The notes under the pieces: model-generated | What the model was told of the DNA's origin: nothing | What the model saw: only the letters and a program-made list of their open reading frames with translations | The model's database searches: none | Source: Rickettsia hoogstraalii | GTDB taxonomy: Bacteria > Pseudomonadota > Alphaproteobacteria > Rickettsiales > Rickettsiaceae | NCBI RefSeq assembly: GCF_000825685.1 | Contig: NZ_CCXM01000001.1 | Span: 1,380,050 to 1,444,049 of the forward strand | Length of the DNA: 64,000 bases | Direction: 5' to 3' | Translations under genes and position numbers: made by a program | Shown here: positions 48,756 through 58,261 of the stretch, one piece after another | How positions within the stretch are numbered: position 1 is the first letter of the stretch | Layout: each line of letters starts with the position of its first letter

Positions 48756-50120
48756 ATGGCAGAGATTATAACTAATATAAATGATACTATTGAAAAAATT
48801 AAAAAAAACGATGAAGTAACTGAGATATCAGCTGCAGTAAAAGGTAAAATAGTTGATATAAAAAACGTAGATAGTAGATTAGATACTTTGAATAAAAATA
48901 TTTTTACTCTAGACCCTATTCAACAATATTTACAATCTGAAGAATATATCACTAGTACGCTTGAAGTACTTGCCAGTAAAATTATTAGTGAAGTTGTAGA
49001 AAATAAAGATGTACAAAAATTAGTCGATAACCTGCATATCAATTTAGGACAAGATACAAAACTAATACCTAGTACAGCAGATAAGTTAAAGTTTGATGTC
49101 GCAAGGGCTGAAGCAGCACTTAAGGGTTTTGTACTTCCTCTAAATAAAGGAGGACCTTTTGACGAATTATCATTTATGGGTATAGAAGATGAAGAAGAAA
49201 TCTTTGCTGGTCCTATAAGAGCAACTAAAGAAGCATTAATAGCCGTAAGCGGAAATTCTATACCTAAAGAGCAATATGCACAGGCTGTAAAAGATAAAGC
49301 TATAGAAATCTTAAAACAAGATCCTAAAAACACTCCGGAAAAACTTGAGAAATATGAAAAATTTATTATTCAAGGAGATAAAAATCAGAAATTTAATGAA
49401 GATAGTAAGCAGTTTATCCCAAGAGTAAATCAATTATCTCAAGCGGAATTTAAGGAATTACAAAAGGCAGCCACTTATACGGTACAGCAGATTAGTAGTA
49501 GATTAGAAAAAAATAATAAAATTAGTAAGCAATTAGAAGAAACTATTATACTTACTAACTCATCAGGTATAAAGAATCCTGAATTAATAATAAGGGAATT
49601 AAATAAGTTAGATTCTACTTATCTAACTGAAAATAGTACTAAAGTAGCCACTGAATTAAAAGATATTAATGATAGAGGTACTTCTTTATGGGAAAAATTT
49701 AAACAGATATTTACAGGTAGAAACTATTTGGAAGAAAGATTAGGAAAAGTTGTAGATAAATATATTACTCTAAGTGATGGATATGTAGTGAAGATAATTA
49801 ATGATAAAATCTTTTCAAATGCTTTAACAAATCCTGAAATAGCTGAAGGTCTAACAAAATTTTTGAATGAAAATAAAGATAAAGCAGCAACTAATCCTGA
49901 ATTTAAAAATTTAATTCCTGTTAAGGGTGAGGCTATTATAGTTCAACCGCAAGAAGTTAATAATTTTAATTTAGCGGAACTCAGAAAAATCAATCCAATA
50001 GCATTTGATAAAACCATATTTGAAGATTTAATAAAACTAAGAAGTTCTAATATAAAACCTCCGCAAACTACTCCTGGTACTTCTACTAAAAATCAAGAAG
50101 CAGTAAGAAGTAAGGGTTAA
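48756..50120 (+). CDS. Rickettsia-type hypothetical protein, intact paralogue
   Basis: Helical, charged protein of 454 residues without signal peptide or membrane segment. It is the intact partner of the broken gene upstream and shares its segments: RAEAALKGFVLPLN, an acidic MGIEDEEEIFAG loop, IPKEQYAQAVKDKAIEILK, EKLEKYEKFI, LDSTYLTE, and a C-terminal tail rich in S, T, P and Q (PPQTTPGTSTKNQ). I recognise no known domain. Large helical cytosolic or secreted rickettsial proteins of this kind are often effectors, but nothing here shows secretion. Tandem duplication followed by loss of one copy is clear. Confidence 0.85.
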   Translation: MAEIITNINDTIEKIKKNDEVTEISAAVKGKIVDIKNVDSRLDTLNKNIFTLDPIQQYLQSEEYITSTLEVLASKIISEVVENKDVQKLVDNLHINLGQDTKLIPSTADKLKFDVARAEAALKGFVLPLNKGGPFDELSFMGIEDEEEIFAGPIRATKEALIAVSGNSIPKEQYAQAVKDKAIEILKQDPKNTPEKLEKYEKFIIQGDKNQKFNEDSKQFIPRVNQLSQAEFKELQKAATYTVQQISSRLEKNNKISKQLEETIILTNSSGIKNPELIIRELNKLDSTYLTENSTKVATELKDINDRGTSLWEKFKQIFTGRNYLEERLGKVVDKYITLSDGYVVKIINDKIFSNALTNPEIAEGLTKFLNENKDKAATNPEFKNLIPVKGEAIIVQPQEVNNFNLAELRKINPIAFDKTIFEDLIKLRSSNIKPPQTTPGTSTKNQEAVRSKG

Positions 50121-50183
50121 ATTTTAATATAATTTGGAAAGTCTATGTTATTGTGAGAAAGTCGTGTTGCGTGGATACCAAGT

Positions 50184-50412
50184 CGTCATTGCGAGGAAAT
50201 TACGAAGTAATTGACGAAGCAATCCAGTAAAAAATTCTTATTTACAGAATTTTTTTAATTATTTCCTGGATTGCCGCGTCGCTTCGCTCCTCGCAATGAC
50301 GACTTGGTATCTACGCAACAATGCCTTGCGAGCAGCCATAGGCTGCGTGGCAATCTCGTAAAATATCCTGAGATTGCTTCGTCGAAACTTACAGTTTCTT
50401 CTCGCAATGACG
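50184..50412. repeat. Two family A elements nose to tail
   Basis: 50184-50301: CGTCATTGCGAGGAAATTAC to CTCCTCGCAATGACG with AAAATTCTTATTTACAGAAT core. 50326-50412: TTGCGAGCAGCCATAGGCTG to CTCGCAATGACG. The second has arms of different sub-type and lacks the outer CGTCA on its left; CTACGCAACAATGCC between them is an outer-arm piece. Confidence 0.87.
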
Positions 50413-50422
50413 ATATTTATTT

Positions 50423-51424
50423 TTAGTGAGTAATGCTTGGTGGAACGGTTAAATACTCCTCTTTCCATAATTCATTATAGAGAATAGGGGCGATATTACC
50501 GCCTGAGATTAGTACTAGTAATTTTTGAGGTTTGGATTGTGTTTTTAACCAATTTACCACTGAAACCATATTTATACTACTTGACGGCTCGCATATAACT
50601 TTAAGTAAATGAGTAAGCCACGCCGTCCAGTAATATATTTCATATTCTTCTGCTAAATAAAAATGATCAAGTTTTTTCAGATATTCAAATGTACGAGCTG
50701 ATACACTTAAGGTTTTAAGACCGTCTGCGATGGTAGTCGGTGCGTCATCAAATCTATATATCTTATTATTTTTAACCGATAAATAAGCATCATTAGCCGT
50801 AAACGGTTCTGAACCTATTAACAAGCTTGTCGGTGATATTAATTCCTTGGCAAGATATGAGCCGGAAATTAAACCTCCGCCGCCGCAAGAGGCAAAAATA
50901 GCATCAGGACTAAAGCCTAGCTGCTGTAATGCTTCATAACATAACGTGCCTGCTCCTGCTATTGTAGAATCACTATCGGAAGGATGCATATAGTAAAATC
51001 CTTGCTTTTCATCTTCTTTTGCTTTTTCTTCCGCTTCTTGTCGAGTATATGTATATATAACTTCACCGCCGTAATAAAGAGCTGCTTGCTGTTTTACTTT
51101 TGAAGTATTTAACGGTAAATAAATCCTTGTTTTAATACCGAATAATTTACTTGCATAAGCAAGACCAATCCCATGGTTACCCGTACTATAACCGACTATT
51201 TTATCAGGTAATTTTCCTTGCTCTTTTAATTCTAATAAATGATTTAACACTCCTCTAACTTTAAATGCACCGGTTTTTTGTAATGATTCAACCTTAAAAA
51301 AAATCTCATGACCGAGCATCTCATTTAAGCTTTCAGAGTGAACGATCGGAGTTAAATGTAGATATTGTTTTATTCTATTATGTGCAGTAGCTACATTTTG
51401 AGAAGATTGTAGGAATAAATTCAT
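50423..51424 (-). CDS. Serine/threonine dehydratase-like PLP enzyme
   Basis: Fold-type II PLP enzyme of 333 residues, probably deaminating threonine or serine or racemising serine. PLP lysine K55 lies in KTGAFKVRG, the phosphate loop is CGGGGLISG, and SGGNIAP closes the pocket near the C terminus; STGNHGIGLAYASKL is the typical asparagine loop. There is no C-terminal regulatory ACT domain, so it is the catabolic or racemase size class. Minus strand, facing away from lon, with 82 bases between them. Confidence 0.9.
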   Translation of the reverse strand: MNLFLQSSQNVATAHNRIKQYLHLTPIVHSESLNEMLGHEIFFKVESLQKTGAFKVRGVLNHLLELKEQGKLPDKIVGYSTGNHGIGLAYASKLFGIKTRIYLPLNTSKVKQQAALYYGGEVIYTYTRQEAEEKAKEDEKQGFYYMHPSDSDSTIAGAGTLCYEALQQLGFSPDAIFASCGGGGLISGSYLAKELISPTSLLIGSEPFTANDAYLSVKNNKIYRFDDAPTTIADGLKTLSVSARTFEYLKKLDHFYLAEEYEIYYWTAWLTHLLKVICEPSSSINMVSVVNWLKTQSKPQKLLVLISGGNIAPILYNELWKEEYLTVPPSITH

Positions 51425-51445
51425 AAATATAATTAATAAAGATGG

Positions 51446-51475
51446 CTTGAAATCGCATTTATACTATATTATATA
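51446..51475 (+). promoter_or_regulatory. Putative lon promoter with heat-shock-like -35
   Basis: CTTGAAA (51446-51452) matches the -35 of heat-shock sigma-32 promoters and also reads as TTGAAA; TATATA (51470-51475) lies 17 bases downstream as a sigma-70 -10. The heat-shock -10 (CCCCAT) is not visible. Confidence 0.4.
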
Positions 51476-51506
51476 GTTAATAATTAGAAATTTTAAAAGG
51501 TTTTAA

Positions 51507-53873
51507 TTGATGAATAAAAAATCCCTGCCGCTTATGGCATTACGAGATATGGTAGTATTCCCGGGAGTAATTGCTCCTATTTTCGTGGGTAGACAAAAAT
51601 CGCTGCAAGCGTTATCTCATACTACCGTTTCTGAGGAAGATAATAGTAAATATATTTTAGTAACTTTACAGAAAAAATTTGATCAAGAAAACCCTAGTAA
51701 ACATGAACTTTATAACACAGCTATACTTGCCAAGATTATCCAAATAGTGAAGTTGCCTAATAATACGGCAAAAATCTTAATAGAAGCAGTAGCAAGAGTA
51801 AAGCTAAGCAATATCAAAGGCGAAGAAGCTTTTGAAGCAAATTATGAAATTATTCCGGATGAAGAAATATTTGACGTTAATAACATGCGTTCATTAGTGG
51901 ATAATGCAGTACAATTATTTAGTAAATATGCGATTAATAATAAGAAAGTTAATGCGGAAATTATTGAAACTATCAATAAAGAAATAAGTAATAGCACTAA
52001 TTTTATAAATATTATAAATATATTAGCTTCACATCTGATAACTTCACTTGAGGCAAAGCAGCATTTATTAGAAGAAACTAGTCCTTTTAAGCGTATCACT
52101 ACGGTTATTAGTACGCTTACTTCCAATATAGTAAATTCAGAAACCGAGCAGGCATTGCAGCAAAGAGTAAGAAAGCAAATCGAAAAAACGCAGCGTGATT
52201 ATTATCTGCACGAACAAATGAAAGCTATTCAAAAGGAGCTTGATGAAGATAAATCGGAACTTGCCGATATTGAGAAAAAAATTAAAAGTTTAAAATTATC
52301 TAAAGAAGTTAAAGAGAAAGCAGAATCAGAGCTTAAAAAACTCAGTAGTATGAATCAAATGTCGGCAGAGTCGGGAGTGACGCGTAATTATCTTGAGACT
52401 TTGCTAAGTTTGCCTTGGGGTAAGTATGATAATAGCAAAATAGATATTAACCAAGCAGAGAAAATTTTAAATCGTGACCATTTTGGACTCGAAAAAGTTA
52501 AAGAACGAATTATAGAATATTTAGCGGTATTACAGCGTTCAAGTAAAATTAGAGGACCTATATTATGTTTGATAGGTCCGCCAGGGGTCGGTAAAACTTC
52601 ACTTGTAAAATCTATTGCCGAAGGAATGGGCAGAAAATACACTAAATTTGCTCTCGGCGGTGTTAGAGACGAAGCAGAAATCAGAGGGCATAGAAAAACT
52701 TACCTTGGATCAATGCCCGGTAAAATTTTAGGTCAACTTAAGAAAGTTAAGACTAGTAATCCAGTAATGCTGCTTGATGAAATCGATAAAATGAGTTCTG
52801 ATTTTAGAGGTGATCCGGCATCCGCTTTACTTGAGGTATTAGACCCTGAGCAGAATAGTCACTTTGTTGATCATTATCTAGAAGTAGAATATGATCTATC
52901 AAATGTAATATTTATTGCTACTGCTAACTCTCATGATTTACCTAGAGCTTTAAGTGATAGAATGGAAAAAATATATATTTCCGGTTATGTAGAGGAAGAA
53001 AAACTCCAAATCGCCAAAAATTATTTAGTGCCGAAACAATTTAAAATGCATAAAATTAAGAAAGATGAAATTACTATATCCGAGACGGCAATTTTAGATT
53101 TAATTAGATATTATACCAAGGAATCAGGTGTAAGAGCTTTAGAACGTGAAATAGGGGCATTAACTAGAAAAGCATTAAAGCAAATTTTAGCAGATAAAAC
53201 AGTTAAGCATATTGCCATAGATAGTAATAATCTTGAAGAATTTTTAGGGGCTAAAAAATATAATTTCGGGCTTGCCGAGAAAGAAGATCAAATAGGTAGT
53301 ACTACAGGACTTGCTTATACTGAAGTAGGAGGAGAGCTTTTAACTATAGAGGCTTTAACATTTCCAGGGAAAGGTGAAATAAAGACCACCGGAAAACTTG
53401 GTGATGTTATGAAAGAATCGGCAATGGCTGCCTATAGTTGTTTTAGAAGCAGAGCAACAAATTTTGGATTAAAATACGACAATTATAAAGATTTTGATAT
53501 TCACATTCACGTACCGGCCGGCGCTATTCCAAAGGATGGACCGTCTGCTGGTTGTGCTTTGTTTACTACTATTGTTTCGTTAATGACTAAAATACCCGTA
53601 CACCGCACTGTAGCAATGACCGGTGAAATTACTTTAAGAGGAAATGTTTTACCTATCGGTGGTCTTAAGGAGAAGTTACTTGCTGCGAGTAGGGGAGGGA
53701 TTAAAACCGTATTAATTCCTGAGAAGAATGTTAAAGACTTAAAAGATATACCGTCGAATATAAAAGAAAGCCTAGAAATTATATCCGTGTCAAATATCGA
53801 CCAAGTACTTAAGCATGCTTTGGTAGAAACGCCGATAAATAAATATAAAACGCCTTGCTCTTTTCCAAATTAA
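51507..53873 (+). CDS. lon: ATP-dependent protease Lon
   Basis: Lon degrades misfolded and regulatory proteins. It has the N-terminal LON domain (PLMALRDMVVFPGVIAPIF), a coiled coil, the AAA module with Walker A GPPGVGKTS and Walker B MLLDEIDKM, and the peptidase domain with catalytic S680 in KDGPSAGCAL and the catalytic Lys in the GGLKEK motif. The last eight residues (KTPCSFPN, 781-788) are encoded by the right part of a family D repeat, which also supplies the stop codon. The native C terminus was therefore replaced or extended without harming the domain. Confidence 0.97.
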   Translation: MMNKKSLPLMALRDMVVFPGVIAPIFVGRQKSLQALSHTTVSEEDNSKYILVTLQKKFDQENPSKHELYNTAILAKIIQIVKLPNNTAKILIEAVARVKLSNIKGEEAFEANYEIIPDEEIFDVNNMRSLVDNAVQLFSKYAINNKKVNAEIIETINKEISNSTNFINIINILASHLITSLEAKQHLLEETSPFKRITTVISTLTSNIVNSETEQALQQRVRKQIEKTQRDYYLHEQMKAIQKELDEDKSELADIEKKIKSLKLSKEVKEKAESELKKLSSMNQMSAESGVTRNYLETLLSLPWGKYDNSKIDINQAEKILNRDHFGLEKVKERIIEYLAVLQRSSKIRGPILCLIGPPGVGKTSLVKSIAEGMGRKYTKFALGGVRDEAEIRGHRKTYLGSMPGKILGQLKKVKTSNPVMLLDEIDKMSSDFRGDPASALLEVLDPEQNSHFVDHYLEVEYDLSNVIFIATANSHDLPRALSDRMEKIYISGYVEEEKLQIAKNYLVPKQFKMHKIKKDEITISETAILDLIRYYTKESGVRALEREIGALTRKALKQILADKTVKHIAIDSNNLEEFLGAKKYNFGLAEKEDQIGSTTGLAYTEVGGELLTIEALTFPGKGEIKTTGKLGDVMKESAMAAYSCFRSRATNFGLKYDNYKDFDIHIHVPAGAIPKDGPSAGCALFTTIVSLMTKIPVHRTVAMTGEITLRGNVLPIGGLKEKLLAASRGGIKTVLIPEKNVKDLKDIPSNIKESLEIISVSNIDQVLKHALVETPINKYKTPCSFPN

Positions 53874-53910
53874 ACTTCGTCTATCTGCTTTTCATTTACT
53901 AGAAGTATAT
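53847..53910. repeat. Truncated family D element overlapping lon 3' end
   Basis: AAAACGCCTTGCTCTTTTCC to CTAGAAGTATAT equals the right third of the copy at 28681-28838. It begins inside the lon frame and contributes the last eight codons and the TAA. Confidence 0.82.
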
Positions 53911-54367
53911 AGTACCGGATAATTTTTAAAAACCCTCGATGTCATTCCTGCGAAAGCAGGAATTCAGTAACCTTTAATGTCATCCCGTGGCTTGACCACG
54001 GGATCTCGTATCGCAGACTAAGTCCTAAGATACCGCGATCAAGTCGCGGTATGACACCAAAGAAACTTGGATTCCCGCTTTCGCAGGAACGACATTGGTA
54101 TTCACGCGGGCAATGCCTTCTCGCAATTACGGAAAAACCGAGCCATGCAATAACACCGCAATCTTTCGACTGTGGTTCAATCCATAAAATTTATTACTTT
54201 CTTATAAATAATCCCAAAAATCTATTGTTGTAAAAAAGTTGCTACAAATTATTAATCATTACTAATTATTAATTAAAATTAACTTTATCTATATAAAATA
54301 TATTAAGATTTTTTAACTAATTACTAATATTTATTAAAAAATAATTAATGTATTGGGGTTAATATTA
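53874..54367. other. Gap between lon and sca3
   Basis: Holds the tail of the truncated family D element, a nested family B/C pair (53940-54094), a family A outer-arm remnant (CGCGGGCAATGCCTTCTCGC at 54106), and about 230 AT-rich bases that probably include the sca3 promoter. GGGG at about 54356-54359 is the ribosome site of sca3. No gene seen. Confidence 0.75.
53940..54094. repeat. Family C element nested in family B element
   Basis: The family B arms TGTCATTCCTGCGAAAGCAG and CCGCTTTCGCAGGAACGACA enclose a complete family C palindrome (53978-54056; TGTCATCCCGTGGCTTGACC to AGTCGCGGTATGACA). Confidence 0.88.
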
Positions 54368-55150
54368 ATGAAAAAATCAAAAATATTAAGAAAATTTTTA
54401 GCAACGGCATCATTATGCGGAACATTATTCACTAGCTCTAATGCCACAGGAGCAACAATTCCTAATCTCGGTAGCGTAAGCTTGAGTACCGGTGCCGGTC
54501 TTGTAGGAGGAGTATTTCATAACGGCGATATTATTCAAATAGCGGTTGGAGGGCTTGGAATTAAAATATCGGCAGATAAAGCAAATGCTGTTGTTGGCGG
54601 GATAAATACATTAATAGCACTACCTGCTTTTGGTGGGGTTGAGGTAAGTCAAAATGTATCAATAGGTCCTCTTAGTGCAACAGTAGGGCTTACTCCTAAT
54701 TTCGGTCCTCTTAAATTTATTAATAATAATGTTACGTCAATTATTACCGGAGTCGGTAATCAAACATTTAGTAATATAGATTTCGCCGGTAAGAATTCTA
54801 CTTTACAAATTAATAACGGTTTAAATATTACAACTCAGATAGATAATACGGTAGCCGGAAATAACGGTACAATAACTTTTGCAGGTACAGGGACTATATC
54901 AAATAATATAGGCTTAACTAATTCTTTTTCTCAAATAAATGTAGGCAATGGGGAAGCACAGATTTATATGCCTGGAGCAGGTAATAGCATAATTAATGCT
55001 GCAAATATAAATCTTACTAACAATAACTCTATACTTACTCTTTTTGACGGTAATGTAACAACGTTAACGGGTAATATAAATAATACTACCGGAGTTGACG
55101 GTCAAGGGATACTAAATCTAGCTCATGATTTAGCCAGTGATAATATATAG
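54368..55150 (+). pseudogene. sca3: sca3 segment 1: signal peptide and start of passenger
   Basis: 260 codons: signal peptide, then LSTGAGLVGGVFHNGDIIQI, a stretch with VGLTPNFGPLKFINNNVTSI, and the first beta-helix repeats (FAGKNSTLQINNGLNITTQI). It ends DLASDNI at a TAG; the frame continues one base shifted with GDIGNIGSLAAVNVLLGSAN. Confidence 0.8.
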
Positions 55151-55186
55151 GCGATATAGGTAATATAGGCTCATTAGCCGCAGTAA

Positions 55187-55633
55187 ATGTTTTACTTGGG
55201 TCGGCCAACACTTAATTCTACAATATTAAAAGCTGCTAATATTAATTTACAAAGTAATACATCCATACTTAATTTAGATGACGACATAATTGTTACGGGT
55301 AATATAAACGGTGCTAACGGAGTAAACGGTACATTAAATTTTATAGGGAATGCTACACTTAACGGAAATATAAATAATTTAAATATACTTCAGTGTAGTG
55401 GAGGTAACGGTAAGATTCTTGATTTACAAGGTAATACTACAGTAAATAGTATTGTTTTTGCAGATAGTGTTTTAGCTTCGGGAACTATAAGTGTTAACGG
55501 TCTATTAGATGTAGGAGGTATTACTTTTAATAATAGTAATCTAGCGGCGGTACTTTATAATAATAAATACCAAAAATACAATCAATGTTGCATTATTAAA
55601 CGCTATAAAAGCAAAAATACAAATAAATGCTAA
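55187..55633 (+). pseudogene. sca3: sca3 segment 2: passenger
   Basis: Real passenger sequence runs from about 55203 (TLNSTILKAANINLQSNTSI) to about 55555 (GLLDVGGITFNNSNLAAVL); after that the true frame is the next one (NTINVALLNAIKAKIQINAN). The first residues before 55203 are out of frame. Confidence 0.7.
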
Positions 55634-55931
55634 TTTAACAATCAATGATCCAAGTGCCGGAGATATAGGTGATATTAGAATAGCGGATAATACGACATAT
55701 ACAATAGATGCAGCAAATGGGAATGTAAATTTGCTAAATAACGGTGCTAAGATAATATTTGAAGGACCAAATTCAGAATTAGATTTAGTGAATACTAGTA
55801 ACATAAATGATAGGCAATTTACCTTATATAATAATTTAGACAAATCCGGTAATGATGAATATGGAATAGTGAGAATAGGAGCAACCACAAAAGACCTAAC
55901 TATAGCAAATAACGGTGGTCCTTATACTATA
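55324..55931 (+). repeat. Internal duplication of sca3, copy 1
   Basis: Matches 56903-57510 in order: NGTLNFIG, NNLNIL, LDLQGNTTVNSIVF, LTINDPSAG, IADNTTYTID, GAKIIFEG, SELDL, FGIVRIGAT-type and NNGGPYTI. Both copies are about 608 bases, 1.58 kb apart. Confidence 0.8.
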
Positions 55932-56531
55932 GGACAAGATAATACGCATCGCCTTAAGGAGTTTATAGTAGACGGAGCAGGTAATATCGTAGTGGATAAT
56001 ACGGTGTTTACGAAGTTATTGAGCATGAACAGTACGGGGCAGGTAACATTTAATCAAGCTTTAGATTTAGGTGCAGGCGGTAATATTGCCTTTGGAAAAG
56101 ATGGTACACTAGTAGTAAACGGTGTAACCGGTTCAGTTACGACTTCTGCAAACAATCAAGGGACACTCACCATCAATAGCGGTAATATTAACGGTACGAT
56201 AGGTAGCAATGGAAGTAGCTTGAAACTTGTAAATATCGGAGCAAATCCTGTTACGTTCTCAGCTAATGTATTTGCACCGGTAGCTTTGACTAATGCAGGT
56301 TCTGCTTTAACTTTAGCAGACGGTGTTACGCTAACCGGAGCAGTAACAACAAATAATAATACAAAAGGTATATTATCGCTTGGAATAGGAAGTAACGTGA
56401 CCGGTCAGATCGGGGCAAATGGAGCAGCTCTTGAGAAAATAAATATCGGAGCCGGAGCTAGTAGCCTTGGTAGTAATATATATGTATATGCCGGCTCTAC
56501 GGTATTAACAGATCAAACATCGGTGTTATAA
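55731..56531 (+). pseudogene. sca3: sca3 segment 3: passenger
   Basis: The frame is open from about 55560 and holds TINDPSAGDIGDIRIADNTT, GAKIIFEGPNSELDLVNTSN and GNDEYGIVRIGATTKDLTIA. After LTDQTSVL the reading goes on shifted by one base as GVINNNVVVNGNITTTAGND. Confidence 0.75.
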
Positions 56532-56696
56532 ACAATAATGTAGTTGTTAACGGAAATATAACTACTACTGCCGGAAACGATAGCGGTAAGTTAATATTTG
56601 CAGGCGATGGCAGCGTGATAGGTAACGTAGAAGCAAATGGAGCAGCGTTAGAAGAAGTAGTATTTAACGGTGTAGATAATATAGGCGGTACAGCAA

Positions 56697-57512
56697 ATGG
56701 AGCATTTTACTGTAGCAAATATAGCAGCAAATGCAACGGTTACGGGACCTATGACCGGTGACTTAGTATATAATGCAGCAGGAAAAGTAACCACCGCCAC
56801 CGGAGGACTTACAGGAAATATTGATTTTCAAAATAATGCGGGTACATTTAATTTAGGGGCGGGTAGCACACTTACTGGAACGGTAACTAGTACCGGCGGT
56901 GTAAATGGAACGTTAAATGTTTTAGATGCCGGTATAATTACCGGTGATATAGATAACCTAAATATATTAGAGTTTAGCGGTAGTACAGGTACAACGCTTG
57001 ATTTACAAGGTAATACCACGGTAAATAGTATTATCTTTACAAATAATGCTGCAGCTTCAGGAACTATAAATGTAGGAGGCGAGTTAACTCTTGGTAGTCT
57101 TACTTTTAATGCTAATGCAGTAGGAGATGTTTTAGTAATAAATGCTCCAAGTACGATTAATGGAGCAATATTAAATGGTTTAAAAGGAAAGATAGAAATA
57201 AAAGCAAATTTAACAATTAACGATCCAAGTGCGGGTAGTGTAAACGAGATTGATATAGCTGATAATACAACTTATACGATTGATGCTAAAAACGGTAATG
57301 TAGATTTATTAGCAAATGGTGCAAAGATAATATTTGAAGGAGCTGATTCAGAGTTAGATTTAATAAATACTAGTAATGTAAATGATAGAACATTTACCTT
57401 GCATAATAATCTGAATCCATCGAATGTTCAGGATGAGTTTGGGATAGTAAGAATAGGAGCAACCAAAAAAGATCTAACTATAGCAAGTAACGGTGGTCCG
57501 TTTACTATTTGA
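56697..57512 (+). pseudogene. sca3: sca3 segment 4: passenger, second copy of duplicated unit
   Basis: TVANIAANATVTGPMTGDLV through LTINDPSAGSVNEIDIADNT to DLTIASNGGPFTI. Parallels segments 2-3 block by block. Ends at TGA where the next frame takes over. Confidence 0.75.
56903..57510 (+). repeat. Internal duplication of sca3, copy 2
   Basis: Second copy of the unit at 55324-55931: NGTLNVLD, DNLNILEF, LDLQGNTTVNSIIF, LTINDPSAG, IADNTTYTID, GAKIIFEG, SELDL, FGIVRIGAT, SNGGPFTI. It breaks off exactly where the frame is lost. Confidence 0.8.
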
Positions 57513-58236
57513 GTTAGGTGATGGTGCTACGATTGATGGATCAGTTTTAGGTACTGGAGGAGTTGCCGATACATTGAATTTTATAGGTGACGGGAATGTA
57601 ACTCAAAATATAGGTACGGATGCTGCAAATAGCCCTGCTACCATAAATATCCAAGGCGATAATACAAAAAACGTAACTATAGCAAATGATATATTTGTAG
57701 ATAATATTAATTTTACAAACGGTGGAGTATTACAGCTTAGCGGAAATCTAACCACTCCTAATATTGATTTCGGAGCGAACGGTGGTACTTTAGAATTTAA
57801 CGGTAATAATACATATAACTTAAATGCTGTTATAGCAAACGGACAAAACGGGATATTAAACGTTTTCACTACCTTGAAATCTACTGATGCAAGTATCGGT
57901 ACGGTTAAAACGATTAATATAGGACAGGTAGGAACTCCACAAAACTTTACTGTTCAAGTTAATAACGGAAATTTAGCTCTTTTAAGTAGCCCAAATAGTA
58001 GCATTAATTTTGGTGATGCAGATTCACAATTAATATTATCTGCACCGATAGACCAGACTGTTACATTTGCTAATAGCTTAAACGGTATAAAAACCGGTGG
58101 CGGTATTGTTACTTTAGACGGTAACGGTAATAATTTAACTGTAAGCAGCAATAACGGTGCAACATTCGGTACTGTAGGTAATGAGCTAGCTAGTTTGAAT
58201 ATCAAAGGGAAAATTACTGTCACTAATAATTTGTAA
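57493..58236 (+). pseudogene. sca3: sca3 segment 5: passenger
   Basis: ELGDGATIDGSVLGTGGVAD, TLNFIGDGNVTQNIGTDAAN and later GDADSQLILSAPIDQTVTFA. Ends ITVTNNL; resumes shifted with IANISIGEVAGSATYALDAI. Confidence 0.75.
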
Positions 58237-58261
58237 GATTGCAAATATAAGTATCGGTGAA

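Noticed and set aside
54051..54233. Short open frame between lon and sca3
   Set aside because: Starts in the family C right arm and has no ribosome site or family resemblance.
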